In this document: positions 6,758 through 8,941 of the stretch, piece by piece | Layout of the letters: each line of letters starts with the position of its first letter | Numbering within the stretch: position 1 is the stretch's first letter | NCBI GenBank assembly: GCA_027064245.1 | Contig: JAMOPZ010000357.1 | Coordinates: 1 to 8,941, forward strand | Direction of reading: 5' to 3' | From: Campylobacterales bacterium | Lineage (GTDB): Bacteria > Campylobacterota > Campylobacteria > Campylobacterales > Arcobacteraceae | Length of the DNA: 8,941 bases | Notes under the pieces: generated by a model | What the model saw: only the letters and a program-made list of their open reading frames with translations | Databases searched by the model: none | Told to the model about the DNA's origin: nothing | Made by a program: the position numbers and the translations under genes

Positions 6758-6852
6758 AACTACAAGATTAAGTAATATGGAGTTGCTAAATCTAATAGAT
6801 TAAAAGAACTAACAAGTAATTTATTGTCTTTTTTTAAAGATTACTTGTAGTT
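6758..6852. repeat. three related copies of AACTACAAGTAAT, two forming a hairpin
   Basis: AACTAACAAGTAAT (6807-6820) and ATTACTTGTAGTT (6840-6852) are inverted and pair over 13 bp with one bulged A, around a 19-base loop containing T7. A third copy, AACTACAAG then ATTA then AGTAAT (6758-6776), lies just after the DUF4173 stop in the same orientation as the left arm, so alternative pairings are possible. A minor hairpin, AATCT-AAT-AGATT, is at 6789-6801. The main hairpin could terminate the TetR operon, but no T run follows it; it could equally be the end structure of a mobile element. Confidence 0.5.
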
Positions 6853-6897
6853 CACTTCGGCATCCTTCACCACAAACCAATCCCATAGACACTTCAA
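6821..6897 (-). pseudogene. possible C-terminal coding remnant, 25 codons, unknown or transposon-related
   Basis: A minus-strand frame reads SMGLVCGEGCRSELQVI within 25 codons and stops at TAA (6823-6821). The upstream end meets an in-frame TAG at 6901-6899, at the inferred left edge of the IS remnant. The stretch 6850-6897 is about 45 % GC, well above its surroundings, suggesting a different origin. The tail loosely recalls C-termini of TnpB-type transposon proteins, but I cannot verify this and the fragment is short. If so, it ends inside a hairpin like those at the ends of IS200/IS605 elements. Confidence 0.22.
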
Positions 6898-6952
6898 TCT
6901 AAAAGAAAATAGACAATACTCCCCCTTTGTAATAAAAGCAACTAAAAAAGAG
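6898..6952 (+). repeat. left terminal inverted repeat of the IS remnant
   Basis: Matches the reverse complement of 7386-7430 in blocks: TCTAAAAG (6898-6905), AATACTCCCC (6915-6924) against AATACCCC, and AATAAAAGCAACTAAAAAAG (6931-6950) against AATAAACAACTAAAAAATAG, with small gaps between blocks. Confidence 0.55.
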
Positions 6953-6969
6953 ACCTTTTACAGAGCTAT

Positions 6970-7152
6970 CTAAGGAAAAAAGCTAGGTTCCTTCGTCTCA
7001 ATAAAATCAGTTAAAAGTTCAATCCACCCCTTATTTTGACTCTCTCCTGTAATAATTTCCATAGGAATTTTCCCTTTCCTTTTACCAGAGCTATATCGTC
7101 TATAATTATGATAAAATGCAAAAAGATTCAAAAATTCTTGGTTAATTTGATT
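6970..7152 (-). pseudogene. C-terminal 60 codons of a transposase orfB
   Basis: The minus-strand frame reads NQINQEFLNLFAFYHNYRRY, then SSGKRKGKIPMEIITGE and WIELL, ending at TAG (6972-6970). The FYHNYRRYSSGKRKGK-x-PMEI-x-TG block is typical of the C-terminus of a DDE transposase, just past the last catalytic Glu helix. The rest of the protein, which would hold the DDE residues, is absent: the frame begins where orfA homology ends. It lies in the -1 frame relative to orfA, the relation used by IS3 elements for frameshifted OrfAB, though after a deletion this may be coincidence. Not a functional gene. Confidence 0.65.
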
Positions 7153-7331
7153 CTTGCTGCTTCCATTGCTAATTCTACATTTTCTAAAAATTTATCTTTC
7201 CAGTTTTTTAGATTCTTTGGTATTATATTATTTTCACTTGCTATTTCGTTTACTGTCTTTTCGCCTTTTAGCAACTTTAGGACTAATCTTGTTTTTAGTT
7301 CTGTTGTATATACTGTTTTTTTACGACTCAT
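7128..7331 (-). pseudogene. N-terminal part of IS3-type transposase orfA
   Basis: 67 codons with an ATG at 7331 and a GAAGGG-type ribosome binding site just upstream. Residues 1-58 match the HTH_Tnp_1 domain: KTVYTTELKTRLVLKLL, then GEKTVNEIASEN with a helix-turn-helix (about 26-47) and NWKDKFLENVELAME. Such proteins bind the element's ends. Full-length orfA continues into a leucine-zipper segment of 30-40 residues; here the frame switches after AMEAAR into sequence that belongs to the orfB C-terminus in another frame and ends at NF. The frame could still be translated as an isolated DNA-binding peptide, but it has no catalytic partner in the window. Confidence 0.75.
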
Positions 7332-7385
7332 CTTCTACCCTTCTTTTGGCTTTTTTATCTAATTTTATTCTTTTTTAGATTAGAG

Positions 7386-7430
7386 CTATTTTTTAGTTGT
7401 TTATTTTTCTTGGGGTATTATACTTTTAGA
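7386..7430 (-). repeat. right terminal inverted repeat of the IS remnant
   Basis: Counterpart of 6898-6952. CTTTTAGA (7423-7430) is the outermost block, GGGGTATT (7412-7419) the middle, and CTATTTTTTAGTTG (7386-7399) the inner. It lies 8 bases from the stop codon of the catalase-like lipoprotein gene. Confidence 0.55.
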
Positions 7431-7438
7431 ATTAAAAT

Positions 7439-8389
7439 CTATTTATGATTTAAATCACCTCTCCACTTTGGGTGATGAAAGTGTAATCGGTGGTCACAAG
7501 AATTTGACACAACAGAAGTGTTTAGTGTAATTGTACCAATCTTTTGCCAGTTTTTTTTCTCATCTAGTATTTCATTTGCTACAAAAATATTAAAAATCAA
7601 GTTTTTATCACTAATTTTAAGTTCATCACGAAAATCTTTTGCTTCCCTTTTACTACTATTTTCTGTTTCTATCTTCATCCATTTTGGAGTTATTATATTT
7701 TTGAGGCTTTTTTCACCTAGTTGAGAGATCTCATATAGTTGTCTAATTCCAGAGTTTTTATCTGCCTCAGCAAAGTTATATGCTACTTTTGAAGCATATA
7801 GTAAATTTTTTAATACAGCAAATGAAAAAGAGATTAATGGATCATTTGTAAGAGATACTTCTGTATAAGATTTGGCATCTGTTCCACCTAAGTCATCAAT
7901 AAGAAAAAAGTTAGCACTATGAAATCTGTTTATTTTATTTGGATTGGTTGAAGCAAATAGTTTTCCTGCAAATCCAAAAGCTCTTTTATCATCATTTGTT
8001 GTCTCAGATAAGGCTGTAGATGCTCTTGCTATTATTAATGCTTTGCTATTTTTTTTGAAATATCCACTATATATATTTTTGGTATCAATATCCCAAATAC
8101 CTTTAAAACATATACCATTTGGGTGAGCTAATTTATCAAATGGTTCTAATATATCAGCATGACTATTTAAGGTTCTTAAGGCATCCTTTAATATTAAATT
8201 CTCTGTGGATGAAGAAAGTTTAGCAAATGAGACACTATTTTGTGGTAAATCTTTTAAAGGATCTGAGTTTACCTCATTCCATACTTTTTGAAAACTATAA
8301 TTTTGTGCTGTTTGGATTGTTTCCATTTTCACTTCTTTGCTACATCCAGTTATTGTAAAAATAATTAATGCATATAATAATAATTTCAT
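7439..8389 (-). CDS. catalase-like (SrpA-type) lipoprotein, 316 residues
   Basis: Exported lipoprotein: hydrophobic signal residues 3-14, then lipobox ITGC with Cys16. AAGGA (8400-8396) lies six bases before the ATG. The body follows the layout of catalase-related proteins: HPNGICFKGIWDI (89-101) for the catalase HAKGxxxxGxFEV block with its distal His, ARAST (121-125) for RFST, KRAFGFAGKLF (135-145) for RGFAVKFYT, FHSANFFLIDD (156-166) for the NNxPVFFIRD region, NLIFNIFVANE (263-273) with WQKIGTITL (281-289), and a final CDHRLHFHHPKWRGDLN (298-314) for the CxxLxFxPWHxxxxHRPLGxxNR end. The proximal heme Tyr motif RxFSYxDT is not seen, and the distal Asn appears replaced. It may bind heme, scavenge peroxide, or have lost activity. 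The chain stops where relatives usually continue some residues, next to the IS remnant, so slight truncation is possible. Confidence 0.7.
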   Translation of the reverse strand: MKLLLYALIIFTITGCSKEVKMETIQTAQNYSFQKVWNEVNSDPLKDLPQNSVSFAKLSSSTENLILKDALRTLNSHADILEPFDKLAHPNGICFKGIWDIDTKNIYSGYFKKNSKALIIARASTALSETTNDDKRAFGFAGKLFASTNPNKINRFHSANFFLIDDLGGTDAKSYTEVSLTNDPLISFSFAVLKNLLYASKVAYNFAEADKNSGIRQLYEISQLGEKSLKNIITPKWMKIETENSSKREAKDFRDELKISDKNLIFNIFVANEILDEKKNWQKIGTITLNTSVVSNSCDHRLHFHHPKWRGDLNHK

Positions 8390-8407
8390 CTTTTATCCTT
8401 TTTATAC

Positions 8408-8413
8408 ATTATA
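8408..8413 (-). promoter_or_regulatory. -10 box of the catalase-like lipoprotein gene
   Basis: Minus-strand TATAAT in TTTGGATATAATGTAT, in the 32-base gap after the kinase-fragment stop. It resembles the TTTGATATAAT boxes of pepA and the DUF4240 gene. It would start a transcript just before the ribosome binding site, so the lipoprotein probably does not depend on read-through from the kinase fragment. Confidence 0.4.
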
Positions 8414-8421
8414 TCCAAAGT

Positions 8422-8838
8422 TTATTCAAATAAAATAGTAAACTCTGCACCACCATTTATATTTTTTACACTTAATAAACCACCAATATTTTTTTGCATT
8501 ATCACCTTTGACATGTAAAGTCCAATCCCTGTTCCTTTGCCTTGTTCTTTTGTTGTAAAATATGGTTCAAAAATTCTATCTATTATATGTTCAGGGATAC
8601 CTCCTGCATTATCGCTAATTGTAATTTTATTTTTTTCTAATCTAATAGTTATTTTGGCATCAATTGTATGGTTTTCAATAAACGCATCTTTTGCATTTGA
8701 TATGATATTTAATATAATTTGTTGAAATTCACCTTCAAGAGTTGTTACCTCAAAATCTAAGCCTATAATATCAATCAATATATTATAATTATTAAGAGTT
8801 GCATCTTGAATTAATATGGTATTACTGACATTCATCAC
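8422..8838 (-). CDS. histidine-kinase ATP-binding domain, probably 5'-truncated
   Basis: 138 residues that make up just the HATPase_c domain of a sensor histidine kinase. The N box is LNIISNAKDAF (N44, N48), G1 is SDNAGG (75-80, D76), the F box is FEPYFTTK (90-97) and G2 is GKGTGIGL (100-107), so ATP binding should be intact. The sensor, membrane and HisKA parts with the phosphorylated His are absent. The frame begins where a HATPase domain normally starts, and an in-frame stop lies only about 25 codons further upstream. The start is poor: GTG at 8838 or ATG at 8835, with GGGG overlapping the start rather than a properly spaced site. No response regulator is present. Best read as the surviving 3' part of a broken kinase gene; an anti-sigma or stand-alone ATPase is less likely. 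Confidence 0.75.
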   Translation of the reverse strand: MMNVSNTILIQDATLNNYNILIDIIGLDFEVTTLEGEFQQIILNIISNAKDAFIENHTIDAKITIRLEKNKITISDNAGGIPEHIIDRIFEPYFTTKEQGKGTGIGLYMSKVIMQKNIGGLLSVKNINGGAEFTILFE

Positions 8839-8941
8839 CCCTATAAACTTAAAGTAATATAATAAGAAATAAATATATATATTAGGAATATACCATTTGT
8901 TTTACAAAAATAAATAAAATAAAAACAAAAAAATTAGGACA
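8839..8941. other. AT-rich flank, nothing recognised
   Basis: About 100 bases with long A and T runs. The minus-strand frame of the kinase fragment stays open here for about 25 codons of hydrophobic AT-rich sequence before a stop, with no HisKA or sensor motif. No RNA gene or repeat was seen. Confidence 0.5.

Larger units (their letters stand above)
6898..7430 (-). mobile_element. internally deleted IS-like element, about 530 bp, IS3-like
   Basis: The ends are imperfect inverted repeats. The left end (6898-6952) reads TCTAAAAG ... AATACTCCCC ... AATAAAAGCAACTAAAAAAG; the reverse complement of the right end (7430-7386) reads TCTAAAAG ... AATACCCC ... AATAAACAACTAAAAAATAG. Between them, on the minus strand, lie the first 60 or so codons of an HTH_Tnp_1 type orfA and the last 60 codons of an orfB. 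The whole catalytic DDE core is missing, so the element cannot move by itself; with both ends present it could move only if a full-length relative supplied transposase. No target duplication could be identified, and the outer boundaries are uncertain by about 20 bases (the ends may start at AATAC, 6915 and 7419). Confidence 0.65.

Noticed and set aside
6844..6950. Alternative minus-strand frame ending FVVKDAEVNYK before a stop at 6844
   Set aside because: It runs across the IS terminal repeat without a start codon or ribosome binding site and matches nothing I recognise; probably chance.
7036..7378. Plus-strand open frames of 74 and 108 codons across the IS remnant
   Set aside because: They are Phe/Leu/Ser-rich antisense shadows of the orfA and orfB remnants, with no ribosome binding site or recognisable domain.
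7518..8725. Plus-strand frames of 60-68 codons opposite the catalase-like gene and the kinase fragment
   Set aside because: Shadows of the minus-strand genes, with no independent coding evidence.
1..8941. CRISPR array, tRNA or rRNA genes, riboswitch, toxin-antitoxin or phage genes
   Set aside because: No regularly spaced repeats, tRNA cloverleaf, conserved rRNA segment, known riboswitch core or phage protein was seen on either strand.

Overview
The window looks like a chromosomal segment of a Campylobacterota bacterium, most likely an Arcobacter relative. The basis is the very low GC content (roughly 28-30 % by eye), AGGA-type ribosome binding sites, TTTGATATAAT-type -10 boxes without a clear -35, and the flavour of the proteins. 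No rRNA, tRNA or CRISPR array is visible.

Layout. (1) Bases 1-1043, minus strand: the first 347 codons of leucyl aminopeptidase PepA; its 3' end lies outside the window. (2) 1044-1346: a 303-base promoter region with paired near-palindromic TTGTNACAA sites and a perfect 20-bp palindrome, leading into (3) 1347-2555, plus strand: a lipoprotein made of two tandem DUF302-like units. (4) 2580-3116, minus strand: a DUF4240 protein, convergent with the lipoprotein gene across a short shared hairpin. (5) 3249-6750, plus strand: a tight three-gene operon of a TetR-type regulator, an ABC1/UbiB-type atypical kinase and a DUF4173-type polytopic membrane protein. (6) 6751-7438: a graveyard of mobile DNA. 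It holds a hairpin region with a GC-richer 25-codon fragment, then an internally deleted IS-like element with imperfect terminal inverted repeats, an orfA remnant and the last 60 codons of an orfB. (7) 7439-8389, minus strand: a lipoprotein with a catalase-like (SrpA-type) domain, its stop codon 8 bases from the element's inferred end. (8) 8422-8838, minus strand: a histidine-kinase ATP-binding domain lacking sensor and dimerisation parts, probably a 5'-truncated gene. After it come about 100 AT-rich bases with nothing recognisable.

How it fits together. The only clear functional unit is the TetR-ABC1 kinase-DUF4173 operon. It is translationally coupled, and a palindrome next to the -10 box suggests autorepression. 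ABC1 kinases are usually discussed with ubiquinone synthesis, but Campylobacterota use menaquinones, so a membrane-lipid or envelope role together with the membrane protein is more likely (inference). The two lipoproteins, DUF302-like and catalase-like, are envelope proteins of unknown role. Most of the interest lies in the operon, in the candidate operators at 1203-1332, and in the remodelled 6750-7440 region.
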